Source of the DNA: Spongilla lacustris
Taxonomy: Eukaryota > Porifera > Demospongiae > Spongillida > Spongillidae
Assembly: GCA_949361645.1 (NCBI GenBank)
Contig: OX442431.1
Coordinates: 1-64,000 of the forward strand
Reading direction: 5' to 3'
DNA: 64,000 bases
Shown here: piece by piece, positions 45,336 through 54,240 of the stretch
How positions within the stretch are numbered: the first letter of the stretch is position 1
Layout: each line of letters begins with the position of its first letter
The notes under the pieces: generated by a model
The model's input: only the letters and a program-made list of their open reading frames with translations
Told to the model about the DNA's origin: nothing
The model's database searches: none
Program-made: the position numbers and the translations under genes

Positions 45336-47594
45336 CTATGGATAGCTAAATGTGTCCTCATTGGAATTAGTTCTGAGGTATCTCAGAGCTTCTCCTGTAA
45401 TAATGCCTTTCTTACATCCCTTGGAATGATAAGATTTAGCGTGCACATACAATTGTTTGTTTGTAGGTTTGACATGGGTTTTAATATCTAAAATCCCAAT
45501 CTTTTCAAATCTGGGTCCCTTAAAAACTGTAGTGTCTAGGAAATCGATTTGTTGTGTGCTTGTTTCACAGGTGAATTTTATAGTCTCATAGACTTCATTA
45601 ATGACCTTCATATAATTTTGAAAGTCTCCTGTGCTTCCACTGTATATCAGGAAAATATCATCAATGTATCTTTTCCAAAACAGAATTTTGTTGTCTGCAA
45701 GGAATAAAAGATGTTTTTCAACATCTCCCATATAGATACAGGCATATGACGGGGAGCATTTGCTTCCCATAGTACAACCTTGGAGTTGTAGGAAATATTT
45801 TCCTTCAAACTCAATGACATTATGTGTAAGGATAAACCTCAGCATGTCACCAATGACTTCAGGGGGAGGTTGGTCTTCATTAGTAGCATATGTACTATGA
45901 AGGGCATTGATAGCACTTTCTATACCATCCTCATGAATTATGTTTGTGTACAGGGATGAGACATCGATAGATGCCATTAGGCAATCTTTTGGGAAGGGTG
46001 TCTCTTCAATCATTTTTATAAAATGAGTGGTATCCCTTATATATGACGGCAGGCTCTGCATAAGGGGCTGTAGCCATTTGTCAACAAACTGTGATAGAAA
46101 TTCAGTGGCATATTTAATGCCACTTACTATTGGACGTATACCCATTGGGTTTTTATGGACTTTAAGCAAGAAATAAATTCTTGATGTCCTCACCCCATTT
46201 GGGGGGGTACAGAAGTCCATCATTTCTTTGTTGATTAGACCCTCATCATAGAGTCTTTTTAGGAATGCATTTAGTTTCATGCATACCTCTGGTGTGATGT
46301 CTACATTTAATGGTTTGTAGACTTTAGCATCGCTGAGATGCTTAAATCCTGCCAGAGCGTAGTCCTCGTGGTTTTGCACCACAATGATACTACCTTTGTC
46401 AGCTTTATTTATGACTAAGGAATTGTATTCCTTGAGTCTAATGAGGGCTTGTCGCTCCCCATGTGTAAGATTCACACCTCGAACTTGTTCATATTCAAGA
46501 GAAGATATATTCTCTCTCATTATGTTCAAGGTTTCTTCTAGAGTAGCATTTGTCGTTATATTGGGTTGATAGCGTGATTTACGCTTAAACAACCTGCTCC
46601 CTGCTTGTTTAGCATTGCGGAGCTCGTACCTTAGCCTCATTTTTCTGACCAGTTGGTCGAATTCTGAGAGTATCCTTTCCATAAATATTTTGGAAGGTTT
46701 AGGTACAAACGACAAACCCCTGTTAAGTAGCTTTATCTCATTACTAGTAAGTGTGTGACTTGATACATTAACAATATTATTTGTCATATGCATATCACAT
46801 GATAAATGTCGAGTCCTAGAAGCTAGGTACTCTTTTTTGTTCGAGATTGCTACAATGTTTCTCTTTTTATAGAGTTTGCAACGGTGGTGCCTCAGTACCC
46901 TCTTCCTCGAGAGGAACCTCTTCCCCACCTTTGGCCTCTGCCGTTCCCCCGATATGGATGAAACCGGCCTTTGCCTTTGCTTCCCTCGAGGTGAGCAACT
47001 CTTTCTGTAAGAGTTTTCAAAACCTGTATCAGGTTTTGCTCCCCAGAAGTGGGCAGGTGGGTTTTTTGGTGGTTGTTCATTGTCTGTTTCTGGAGCCTTG
47101 CTTGTGCCCTCCATGGTATCCATGGGTACATCAGGCATGCTCCTTAGGGCTTTTTCAATCTTCTTTTCAAACTTACGTTGGCTGATGTCAACGTACGTTT
47201 GGATAGAGTCCAACACGTTGGATTCTTTAGCCTCCAATCTCTTTTGAAGCTTTTTCTTTTTGGGCTCATTCAGGGTGGGTTCTTTTATGATTTTATCACC
47301 CAGCGTCTGATACAAGGCGTTAACCTTGGAGCTACAGTCCTTGCTTTCATCCTCATGGTAAATGATAAGCAAGTTCAAGAGGTCATTAGCTGCCCTCTTT
47401 TGTATAAGTGTCCACTCTGCTTTAAGCTCGGGTGGACAGTCCCTTAGGACTAGTTGTTGCTTCTTTCGGAGCACAAGGAAACTAGGCAGTTTTTCATTTG
47501 CCTGTAGTTCCTTAAAAAGCCTGGCTGTGAAGGTATGGTCAATACAAGCCTTGTGTATTACCACCGCATTTTTGGCATATTCTTCTGTTGCCAT
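45336..47594 (-). CDS. Penelope-like reverse transcriptase (copy A)
   Basis: A 752-codon ORF with ATG start. The N-terminal 300 residues are basic and Lys-rich and not conserved in any way I can name. The RT follows: INKADKGSIIVV (about 400), RIYFLLKVHKNP...RPIVSG (about 475-500), SIDVSSLYTNI with the first catalytic Asp at about 544, QGCTMGSKCSPSYACIYMGDVE (about 606-627), YIDD at 643-646, and FLDTTVFKG with the thumb motif THVKPTNKQLYVH. Loss of the usual LPK..K in favour of LLKVHK and the MGS...SP..A..YM block identify the Penelope class rather than LTR or non-LTR RTs. After LRTNSNEDT the frame diverges from copy B and stops, so the linker and endonuclease are absent. PLE RTs are related to telomerase and make cDNA at nicked or exposed DNA ends. 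Confidence 0.92.
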   Translation of the reverse strand: MATEEYAKNAVVIHKACIDHTFTARLFKELQANEKLPSFLVLRKKQQLVLRDCPPELKAEWTLIQKRAANDLLNLLIIYHEDESKDCSSKVNALYQTLGDKIIKEPTLNEPKKKKLQKRLEAKESNVLDSIQTYVDISQRKFEKKIEKALRSMPDVPMDTMEGTSKAPETDNEQPPKNPPAHFWGAKPDTGFENSYRKSCSPRGKQRQRPVSSISGERQRPKVGKRFLSRKRVLRHHRCKLYKKRNIVAISNKKEYLASRTRHLSCDMHMTNNIVNVSSHTLTSNEIKLLNRGLSFVPKPSKIFMERILSEFDQLVRKMRLRYELRNAKQAGSRLFKRKSRYQPNITTNATLEETLNIMRENISSLEYEQVRGVNLTHGERQALIRLKEYNSLVINKADKGSIIVVQNHEDYALAGFKHLSDAKVYKPLNVDITPEVCMKLNAFLKRLYDEGLINKEMMDFCTPPNGVRTSRIYFLLKVHKNPMGIRPIVSGIKYATEFLSQFVDKWLQPLMQSLPSYIRDTTHFIKMIEETPFPKDCLMASIDVSSLYTNIIHEDGIESAINALHSTYATNEDQPPPEVIGDMLRFILTHNVIEFEGKYFLQLQGCTMGSKCSPSYACIYMGDVEKHLLFLADNKILFWKRYIDDIFLIYSGSTGDFQNYMKVINEVYETIKFTCETSTQQIDFLDTTVFKGPRFEKIGILDIKTHVKPTNKQLYVHAKSYHSKGCKKGIITGEALRYLRTNSNEDTFSYP

Positions 47595-47977
47595 AAACAG
47601 GGTTTTCTCGGCCTCGTCGCTGGGGCCGCCATTTCCACCACTGGTGGCTGGAGCACCGGGGTGACCCTTGGAAAATTGTGGTTATTGATAAGAATGGTTG
47701 TGCAAGGGTCTAACTCGCAGCTAAAAAGCTCTGAAACCCTTTTTAAACTCACTTTTGTCAAAAAGAGGTTTAAATAGTTGCAGCTCGGGGCAATTTTCTT
47801 AAATTGCACCTGGGGGATGTCCTCTTGCGAGGCATTTGCTCTCACTTGGCTGCTGGTGTTGGGTTGAGGAGGTACATTCTCCTGGGCATTACCCGTTGCT
47901 TTCCTTGGTTTAGGTGGAGCTGTCATGAGGGCTAACCACATGAGAGGGGTACAGCATGGATGAGAGGAGAAAGTCAT
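47558..47977 (-). CDS. Upstream ORF of Penelope-like copy A
   Basis: A 139-codon ORF using the first ATG in its frame. It overlaps the start of the RT ORF by 37 bases, with the RT in the -1 frame. It has no recognised domain; it is Pro/Gln-rich at first, with a more hydrophobic middle (NYLNLFLTKVSLKRVSEL). It could be a genuine small ORF, the N-terminus of the RT protein separated by a frameshift mutation, or joined to it by -1 slippage. An A5 run in the overlap would allow AAA-to-AAA re-pairing but is not a canonical slippery heptamer. Confidence 0.5.
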   Translation of the reverse strand: MTFSSHPCCTPLMWLALMTAPPKPRKATGNAQENVPPQPNTSSQVRANASQEDIPQVQFKKIAPSCNYLNLFLTKVSLKRVSELFSCELDPCTTILINNHNFPRVTPVLQPPVVEMAAPATRPRKPCLWQQKNMPKMRW

Positions 47978-48181
47978 CTCACATCTCAACAAACGCTACT
48001 TACTGGCAGTTGGATTGACTGCACAGCGTGGGATTCCAAGAACTGGGACTAGAGTGTATGCATAATTGTGACAATTTATGCATGACTTTAGTCTGTATTC
48101 ACGACTACCTTTGGTTGACGTGAGAAATTGAATTCTTGTACTGAAAAGTGATAATAATGTATTACCACGGTTGCGAAACAT

Positions 48182-48238
48182 AACCAGACCGGTTTCGCCC
48201 ATTACCTTTACGGTAATTTCAAGGCTTCGTCAGTGGTT
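48182..48238 (-). ncRNA. Hammerhead ribozyme-like motif (copy A)
   Basis: Read on the minus strand: AACCA (48238-48234), CUGACGA core (48233-48227), a helix II made of GCCU/GGGC and AUUACC/GGUAAU with a UGAA bulge, GAAA (48196-48193), a minimal helix III (AC/GU), then C at 48187 as the cleavage-site base and UGGUU (48186-48182), which pairs fully with AACCA. This is type I topology. An extra A follows CUGACGA at the base of helix II. PLEs are known to carry hammerheads with very short helix III in their terminal repeats. The position upstream of the ORFs fits a 5' pseudo-LTR. Confidence 0.62.
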
Positions 48239-48336
48239 CTTTCGACGTGAGTTGCAGCGCACAGAAACTTTGTTTAGAGTGCGTTGCTTAGCTTGGTTGC
48301 TAAGAGGAGTATCTCCCGCTTTGAACTCTGCAGACC

Positions 48337-49596
48337 ATGGCCGGAGAGGGCCTCGTGCTCTTCTGGCAGAGGTACATTGACGACATTTTCCTCGTCTACG
48401 GAGGGGAACAAGAGCAGTTTGACAGTTACCTGGCTGACATCAACAAGATCCACCCCACCATCAAGTTTACGGCAGAGTGCAACTCTGACCAAGCCACCTT
48501 CCTGGACGTCACAGCATACAAAGGTGAGCGATTTAAGGAAACTGGGGTGCTTGATGTCAAGACCTATATAAAGCCCACCAACAAACAACTATACGTGCAT
48601 GCAACCTCTTACCACCCGAAAGGAACCGGTAAAGGGATTGTTATTGGGGAAGCCCTCAGATACCTGAGAACCAACTCTGACGAGGCAAATTTCCGTCAGT
48701 GCATAGCAAATCACAAAAAAGTTCTCAAAAGTAGAGGGTACAAGCCCACCACCACCAACAAACTGTTGGAACCCATCACCTTTGGCATGCGGGAAACCGC
48801 TCTTGCCCCAAACCCCAAAAGGTTTAAACAAAAGGGTGACGACGCAGCCAAAACAATGACTTATACACCTAACAGTGTTGTTAGTCTCAGCGGTGGCAGT
48901 GTCACAAAAATAAATGGTGGAGCGAAAAGTGCATCTAGTGTGGGGAAATGTGAGGGTGGGGAACCCCCTCTCACATTCGTCACCACCTTTAATGATGTCA
49001 CACCCCAGGTCAGAAAGGTTGTAAAAGACCTCTGGCCAATGCTGCACGGGGATGCGGTGTTGGGCAATCTGTTTCCTAAACCACCCATCCTGGCACTAAA
49101 AAGGAACCCCACAATAGCAAACAGAGTGGTGAAATCCAAACCAATTCCCATTTCTGTTACTGCTGCTGAGATCCAAAGTGGCCAAAACACGGGCAAAAAC
49201 AAAACAAAAACTAGATGGGACACTGTTCACTTGGCCTCACAAATGAACCCCTTAGCTAAGGTAAACCAGCCTGCCATACAACTAAGTCCTAATTCGAACC
49301 TAAGCCTAGAGACAACAAAAACAATAACAACAACAACAACAGAGGGGGAGATGGTAAAGAAAATGAAATGGCCTGTACCCGCTAACCTAAGCCTAACTAG
49401 ACAAAGTCTAGGGTCTATAGGTAAAAATAGAAATCCCACTAAAAATCCAGAGGGTGGGGTTTTGGGACAGGAAACTGCTAAAAAAAATGCTACCCAGAGG
49501 GCCTGTGCTTGGGGCAGGGAAGTGCTAAAAATGCTAACCCAGAGGGCCTGTGCTTGGGGCAGGGAAGTGCTAAAAATGCTAACCCAGAGGGCCTAA
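48337..49596 (+). pseudogene. RT palm-thumb and linker (segment B)
   Basis: Similarity to copy A starts at LFWQRYIDDIFLVY, so the fingers and first catalytic Asp are missing. It continues through FLDVTAYKG, IKPTNKQLYVHATSYHPKGTGKG and LRYLRTNS, then a linker of about 270 residues (CRKVLKSRGY-type thumb end, RKVVKDLWPML, PILALKRNP). The frame is broken near 49492, where one A is missing relative to the following repeat units, and it ends at 49596 inside the repeats. Up to that point the frame is open with no stop, so the damage looks recent. The ATG at 48337 is fortuitous. Confidence 0.85.
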
Positions 49597-50010
49597 AGTG
49601 CTTGGGGCAGGGAAGTGCTAAAAATGCTAACCCAGAGGGCCTGTGCTTGGGGCAGGGAAGTGCTAAAAATGCTAACCCAGAGGGCCTGTGCTTGGGGCAG
49701 GGAAGTGCTAAAAATGCTAACCCAGAGGGCCTAAAGTGCTTGGGGCAGGGAAGTGCTAAAAATGCTAACCCAGAGGGCCTGTGCTTGGGGCAGGGAAGTG
49801 CTAAAAATGCTAACCCAGAGGGCCTGTGCTCGGGGCAGGGAAATGCTAAAGCTAACCCAGAGGGCTTGTGCTTGGGGCAGGGAAGTGCTAAAAATGCTAA
49901 CCCAGAGGGCCTGTGCTTGGGACAGGGAAATGCTAAAGCTAACCCAGAGGGCATGTGCTTGGGGCAGGGAAGTGCTAAAAATGCTAACCCAGAGGGCCTG
50001 TGCTTGGGGC
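49497..50010 (+). repeat. Coding minisatellite, 42/45/48-bp units
   Basis: Eleven clear units encode GQGSAKNANPEGLCL or variants: 15 residues as standard, 16 with LKC, and 14 in the GQGNAKANPEG form. All unit lengths are multiples of three, so copy-number change would keep the endonuclease in frame. A degenerate unit (LGQETAKKNA) precedes the array. The units sit in the linker between RT thumb and GIY-YIG domain. Confidence 0.93.
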
Positions 50011-50609
50011 ATATTATTAATTTGGGTACAGAACCCCCAATAGATGCCACCCCCACCATGCCGATGCACTTGGCCCAAAAGCCTTGTTGCTCCAAGTCCC
50101 TTGCACCACAGCAGATACAAACCAAAATTCCCCTGCCACTCATGGCCGAAACGGCCAGGATCAACAAATGTGGGAACCACTCCTGTAAACTGTGCCCTTA
50201 CTTGCTGACCGTTAACACGGCCATGAGCAAGCTAAGCAAGAGGAAACACCTCGTGTATGGTAACATGTCATGCCAAACCCAACGGTTGGTATATCTGCTC
50301 CAATGTGCACGATGTGGCAGACAGTACGTCGGCCTAACGGTAAACACGTTGGCCGACAGGGCCACCAAGCACTTACAAGAGGTCCGACGTGGAGGCAGTT
50401 CCAAACTTCAACTCCACTACAACGGGGAAGGCCACACCCCCCATGACATGAGATTCCAACCGCTCGCGAAAGTGGGCGACGATCTCACGCCATCAGAGGC
50501 CGAGACCCAACTCAAAAAGTTGGAGACGATGTGGATAAAGCGTCTAGGCACGATGCAACCCATCGGTCTCAACTACGTGCTTGAAGACACGCACCAAAGG
50601 GTACTTTGA
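49509..50609 (+). CDS. GIY-YIG endonuclease domain of segment B
   Basis: This ORF continues the linker in the frame displaced by the deletion at 49492. After the repeats there is a Cys pair motif CGNHSCKLCP (about 50170-50200), then LVYLLQCARCGRQYVGLT (about 50284-50337), the GIY-YIG signature in the form used by PLEs with its extra CxxC, then ADRATKHLQEVR (the catalytic Arg/His region), HYNGEGH (His), a conserved Glu in LKKLETMWIKRLGT, and PIGLN at the C-terminus. GIY-YIG enzymes nick DNA to prime target-site reverse transcription. An AATAAA follows at 50652. The true start is not here; the domain was fused to the RT upstream. Confidence 0.9.
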   Translation: MGQGSAKNANPEGLCLGQGSAKNANPEGLKCLGQGSAKNANPEGLCLGQGSAKNANPEGLCLGQGSAKNANPEGLKCLGQGSAKNANPEGLCLGQGSAKNANPEGLCSGQGNAKANPEGLCLGQGSAKNANPEGLCLGQGNAKANPEGMCLGQGSAKNANPEGLCLGHIINLGTEPPIDATPTMPMHLAQKPCCSKSLAPQQIQTKIPLPLMAETARINKCGNHSCKLCPYLLTVNTAMSKLSKRKHLVYGNMSCQTQRLVYLLQCARCGRQYVGLTVNTLADRATKHLQEVRRGGSSKLQLHYNGEGHTPHDMRFQPLAKVGDDLTPSEAETQLKKLETMWIKRLGTMQPIGLNYVLEDTHQRVL

Positions 50610-52121
50610 GATGTCTACCACGAACCCTCGTACCCGGACCGGTCACCTCAAAATAAAAAATTGGATTGAAAAATTCAATTTTAAAACACACCTTCCGACG
50701 AAATGACCTAACGGTCAAACTCGTCCCCAGAAGCTCCTTCCATACAGGAAATAGCCCCTCCCTCCCCTGACGAAATATAAAGCGTGAGACAAAAACGGGA
50801 AAATTAAAAGGAATACAAAGTTGTCCACGCGTGAAGAGTGAACCTACTAAAAGAGAAGACAAAGGTGAGAGCGCCTCTCTGTGTAAAAAAAAGTATAACA
50901 TTGCAGAATAAGAAGAAATTTTTCCTGGCTACTGATGATCCCGAGTGGTTCGAAAGAACTGCGCAAAGGGTGAAACTGCAGTATAGCCTATAAAAAAAAC
51001 GCGCCACAGCAAGTAGTGTTGACAAAGTAAAGAGTGTCGTGGAACCTTAAAGGGAACCCCTCCTCTTGAAACGCAACATAGGCGTTGTTTGCCGGAAAAA
51101 TGGTTTGAAGTAAGGGGACTTGTACCGCAACCAGGTTGCCCCCGAAAAGAACTATATAGCAATGGTCAGGAAGTCGTATGTATACTGAGCGTCGCTCTCT
51201 GGAGAGTTTAAGACCCGAGACAAAAAGAAAGTCGTTGTGCAGTAGCGGTGGTGGTGGTGGCCAAGAAAGAAATTTCTTGTTTAAAAGCACACCCCCCCCT
51301 CTCTCCTTCTTCTTTCTTCTCCCCATGTCTGTCATGTGTGTCTCTCTCTGAATAAAAAAAGCTGTAAGTGGCTATATGTATACAAGGCGAGAAAGAAGTT
51401 TCTTTTGCCCATACAAAAAAATATATGCCCAAGCTTATAAAGAAAGTGGAAGCTCAAGATAAGATTTGGAAGAACTGAGAGTGTGTGCATTCCCGTTGTC
51501 CATGCATTTTTTGGCGTATCCATGTGTCTGTGTATGTTTATATGCGTGTATGCATATACACAAGATGTGCGGTTCCCCTGCTACAGTCAAAGTTTGTTAG
51601 CAGAGAGAAGAAAAAAAAGAGGACTTTATCCGTATCATAGCCATGTAGAAAGCCAAGGCAGGTACGATAGACCACTTCTTTAAGGACAAACCCGCCGTCA
51701 TAACGGGAAATGTTGAGACCAGGAGTAAGTGATAAAGAGGAAAAAACACACATACAAAGAAAACCCCTCTATATGACACACATATAAAAAAAACACACAA
51801 ATCTGAAAAGATTGGAGAGTGTGTGTATGTGTGTGCATGTTTCCCTTCCTTGCCCAAAAGCTTGGAGGATGTATAGTGGGTTGTGTTTTCTTTTTTCCCC
51901 CATCCTTCACCTGATATATGTCTCACACAAATACACTGCCACACTCATCATCATCATTATCATCATCATCATCACAAGAGGCCTTTCATGTACATGTCAA
52001 AGTCTATCCCTGCTTGCTTGACCTGTCTGTCTACTATACATGTGTACAAAAAAGGAATATACATGCATATGTATATACACATGATCCTCCTCTCACACTG
52101 TCCTCCCGAACATGTCCATAT
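50610..52121 (+). other. 3' region/pseudo-LTR and 5' leader (segment B)
   Basis: About 1.5 kb without a credible ORF between the endonuclease and the next N-terminal ORF. It includes AATAAA (50652), the hammerhead motif (50927-50988), TG/CA-rich patches (51500-51560, 51815-51840) and a (CAT)n/(ATC)n tract at about 51945-51977. A GTAAGTG near 51724 and a pyrimidine-rich stretch near 51885 could delimit an intron in a 5' leader, but this is not tested. Overlapping ORFs on both strands look like noise. Confidence 0.5.
50927..50988 (+). ncRNA. Hammerhead ribozyme-like motif (segment B)
   Basis: The cleanest of the three. GGCUA (50927-50931) is followed by CUGAUGA (50932-50938). Helix II has CCC (50940-50942) pairing with GGG (50968-50970) and an inner GUUC-GAAA-GAAC hairpin (50948-50959). 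GAAA is at 50972-50975, a minimal helix III is AC/GU around UGCA (50975-50982), the cleavage-site base is A at 50983, and UAGCC (50984-50988) is the exact complement of GGCUA. All invariant core bases (CUGANGA, GAA) are present and the cleavage triplet is GUA. A U-U pair replaces the usual G-C closing helix II. Confidence 0.72.
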
Positions 52122-52607
52122 ATGGAAAATTTTCAACCACATACAGAAGTCCCCAACCAACAGCTTCCACAAGCACAAGATGAAGGGGCATCTATGATCA
52201 CAGGGCTCACCGACCTAACGGTTGGTGGTGAAACAGCCCCCTCTGTCACAGGTGGGAACCTAACGGTTCCCACTACTGCGCTCTCTGCCTTGTGTTTGTT
52301 GTCCTCTTGCCCCACTGATGCCCAAAAGCAGCAAGTGGAGGTTGGCAATGACAACCTGGTAGAGATGCCAGATGAGACAGATGACCTCCTAGCCAGCAGC
52401 GGCGATGATGGGCTAGGAAGGTGGCTTGTGGAGTCAGTGAGCCAGTCCCCCAAAAGGGATTGGGCCACAGCAGTCGAGGATGAGGAGAAAGATCTGCTCG
52501 ACTCCCTGGAGGAGGGCGGTGGGAAATCACCCTCTCCTGTTGGGAATCCCCCAGCAACAGCCTCTCCTGCAAAGACGCCTGGGGCACTCCCGCGTGGTAT
52601 GTCTTGA
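52122..52607 (+). CDS. N-terminal ORF fragment after segment B
   Basis: A 161-codon ORF from the ATG at 52122 (the frame is open further upstream, but that part is a His/Ser simple repeat). It is acidic and has no recognised domain; features are GRWLVESVSQSPKRDW and EDEEKDLLDSLEEGGG. Its place, downstream of a hammerhead motif and about 70 bases before the telomeric seam, matches the N-terminal region of a PLE ORF that was cut off there. Sequence alone does not prove it is expressed. Confidence 0.4.
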   Translation: MENFQPHTEVPNQQLPQAQDEGASMITGLTDLTVGGETAPSVTGGNLTVPTTALSALCLLSSCPTDAQKQQVEVGNDNLVEMPDETDDLLASSGDDGLGRWLVESVSQSPKRDWATAVEDEEKDLLDSLEEGGGKSPSPVGNPPATASPAKTPGALPRGMS

Positions 52608-52677
52608 GGATGAGGTTCTGCCTCTCTCATTTTCTGCCTTGAGTTGACACGTTGTGTACCCCCTTCTCTCTCAAAAA

Positions 52678-52692
52678 TAACCCTAACCCTAA
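52678..52692 (+). repeat. Telomeric-repeat seam between PLE segments
   Basis: TAACCCTAACCCTAA (two and a half CCCTAA units, terminal orientation) directly joins the truncated segment B on the left to the 5'-truncated RT of segment C on the right. A 15-base telomeric match exactly at a retroelement junction is unlikely to be chance, though it is short. Confidence 0.75.
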
Positions 52693-52700
52693 GGTACAGG

Positions 52701-53669
52701 TTCATTGATGACATATTCCTCATATAGAATAGCTCAGAGGAAGAACTAGACAAATGGGTACAAAAGTGTAATCAAACACATAGTTTGATCAAAATCACTT
52801 ATGAAAAATCCAGTCTAGAAACTACTTTCCTTGATGTTACCGTGTTCAAAGGTCCTAAATTCAGAATGACAGGCTTTCTTGACTATAAAACCCATGTAAA
52901 GCCTACCAATTCAAGAACCTATGTTCACGCATCCTCTTACCATCCAGAAGGAACACGAAAAGCAGTTATAGTTGGTGAGATACATAGGTTCTATAGAACC
53001 AACTCCTCCAATCTATACTTCTGGGATCAGGTCAAAAAGCACATTGCTGCCCTGATTAATAGAGGTTATAGCATCAACCAGATCAAAAAATATGTCAAAG
53101 AGGCTCTGAACAACCTCTGCATTAGAGCCAGGAACTTTGAAACTGAAGATCCTGCACCTAATGACATAATAATGACCCAAGAGCAGATATGCTATCCCTC
53201 AGAGAAGGATGTGGCTAAACCATCCGACCCACAAACTCACACTGAACCTAACCTAATCGCTAATCCGAGTGGTACAGGTATGAGAAGAGGGACAATTAAT
53301 TCCCGAACCTGCAAACTTATCCTAACTAAGACGGACCCTAAGCTAATCTCTAATCCGAGAAGAGCTGGAGGGCACACTCCGGTCTTAGTACTTCCACACA
53401 ATGACAATATACGAGAAATTAACCAAAGGCTCAAACAACTCTGGAAAGAGGATGTAGATAGCCAGGTATTTCTCAAAAAACTGTTTCCTACAGTTCCACG
53501 GATAGCCATTAGCCATAATAAATGCCTATCGGAATATATCTCAAAGGCTATCACACCATATGAGCCCCGCCCTTACCAGGAACAGCAATTTATGCTACGG
53601 GAGCACATAGCCTTAAACCGAGATTATCCCAACTGTATTGGCATAGCACAGGCACATACAGACCTGTAA
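52701..53669 (+). pseudogene. RT palm-thumb and linker without EN (segment C)
   Basis: Starts at FIDDIFLI, has an in-frame TAG at 52725, and is then open to 53669. It keeps ITYEKSSLETTFLDVTVFKG, THVKPTNSRTYVHASSYHPEGTRKA and FYRTNSSNLYFW of the PLE palm and thumb, and then a linker ending in IREINQRLKQLWKED...FPTVPRIAISHNKCLSEYISKAI, which corresponds to the segment just before the endonuclease in EN-bearing PLEs. The ORF then ends within about 45 codons, with no CxxC and no GIY-YIG motif, and no such motif was seen in other frames to 53880. It may therefore belong to an EN-deficient PLE lineage or have lost its endonuclease. Confidence 0.8.
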
Positions 53670-54240
53670 CACACAGGGGGAAATTAACAAGTTCATCTGC
53701 CCATAAAAAATCCGCTGAGGAAGAGGTTATATTACAATCCTTATGAGATAATTCCATAAGTGATGTAATACGAAATCCTGCTAATTAATACCGTAATTAA
53801 GGTGACAGGGGGTGGTGCGATGGCGCGGGCGGGAAACAAACAAAGGTATATAAAAACCCCCCGAACTCACTGATGGCTCATTCTTGATCTCAAAAAGTTA
53901 TACACACTCTCGTAGCGGAAACTTAGCTGATTGGATTTTGCCAAACCGGCTCGGTCGTTGATAAGCAATTTTACCGCATCTGGTAAGCGATATCCGTGAG
54001 GCGCACGCCCAGGAAATCATTGCTGTTTGTTGAAGAGTAGGTGTGGTCTGATCGATTGACGAACCTACCTCTTGGATATGATATTTATAGGATAAAATCC
54101 CGCAATACTGCAGGGGTATCCGCCTTATTTTTTCCTGATTGACCCGATCCGATTGCTGACAGACAGTAGCCTATTGGCAACGTGTTAGAATCGAACTCGA
54201 GGTGGTTTTTTTCTTTTACCTGTTAAAAGAAAGCTTAAAA

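Larger units (their letters stand above)
45316..48240 (-). mobile_element. Penelope-like retroelement copy A
   Basis: Minus-strand element reading, 5' to 3': hammerhead-like motif (48238-48182), a short ORF (47977-47558), then an overlapping 752-codon reverse transcriptase ORF (47594-45336). It stops in the thumb, and no GIY-YIG endonuclease follows, so the 3' part is missing. Just beyond the stop there is T10 on the coding strand. It lies head-to-head with copy B. The RT is undamaged over its length, so this is the best-preserved catalytic domain of the three copies. Confidence 0.85.
48330..52677 (+). mobile_element. Penelope-like retroelement segment B
   Basis: Plus-strand segment that begins in the RT palm about 12 codons before YIDD. 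It runs through thumb, linker with coding minisatellite, GIY-YIG endonuclease (ends 50609) and a 3' region with a hammerhead motif (50927-50988), and then enters what looks like the 5' region and N-terminal ORF of a second tandem copy (52122-52607) before stopping at telomeric repeats (52678). Truncated tandem copies with shared terminal repeats are usual for PLEs. The start is near 48330, judged by where similarity to copy A stops. Confidence 0.78.

Noticed and set aside
51483..52197. ORFs over the simple-repeat leader of segment B
   Set aside because: Their translations are His/Ser or Val/Cys runs from (ATC)n and TG repeats; only the part from 52122 is worth keeping.
53713..53800. Hammerhead-like CUGAGGA...GAAAUCC motif after the segment C RT
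   Set aside because: No pairing for helix I or helix III could be found around it; only the core words match.
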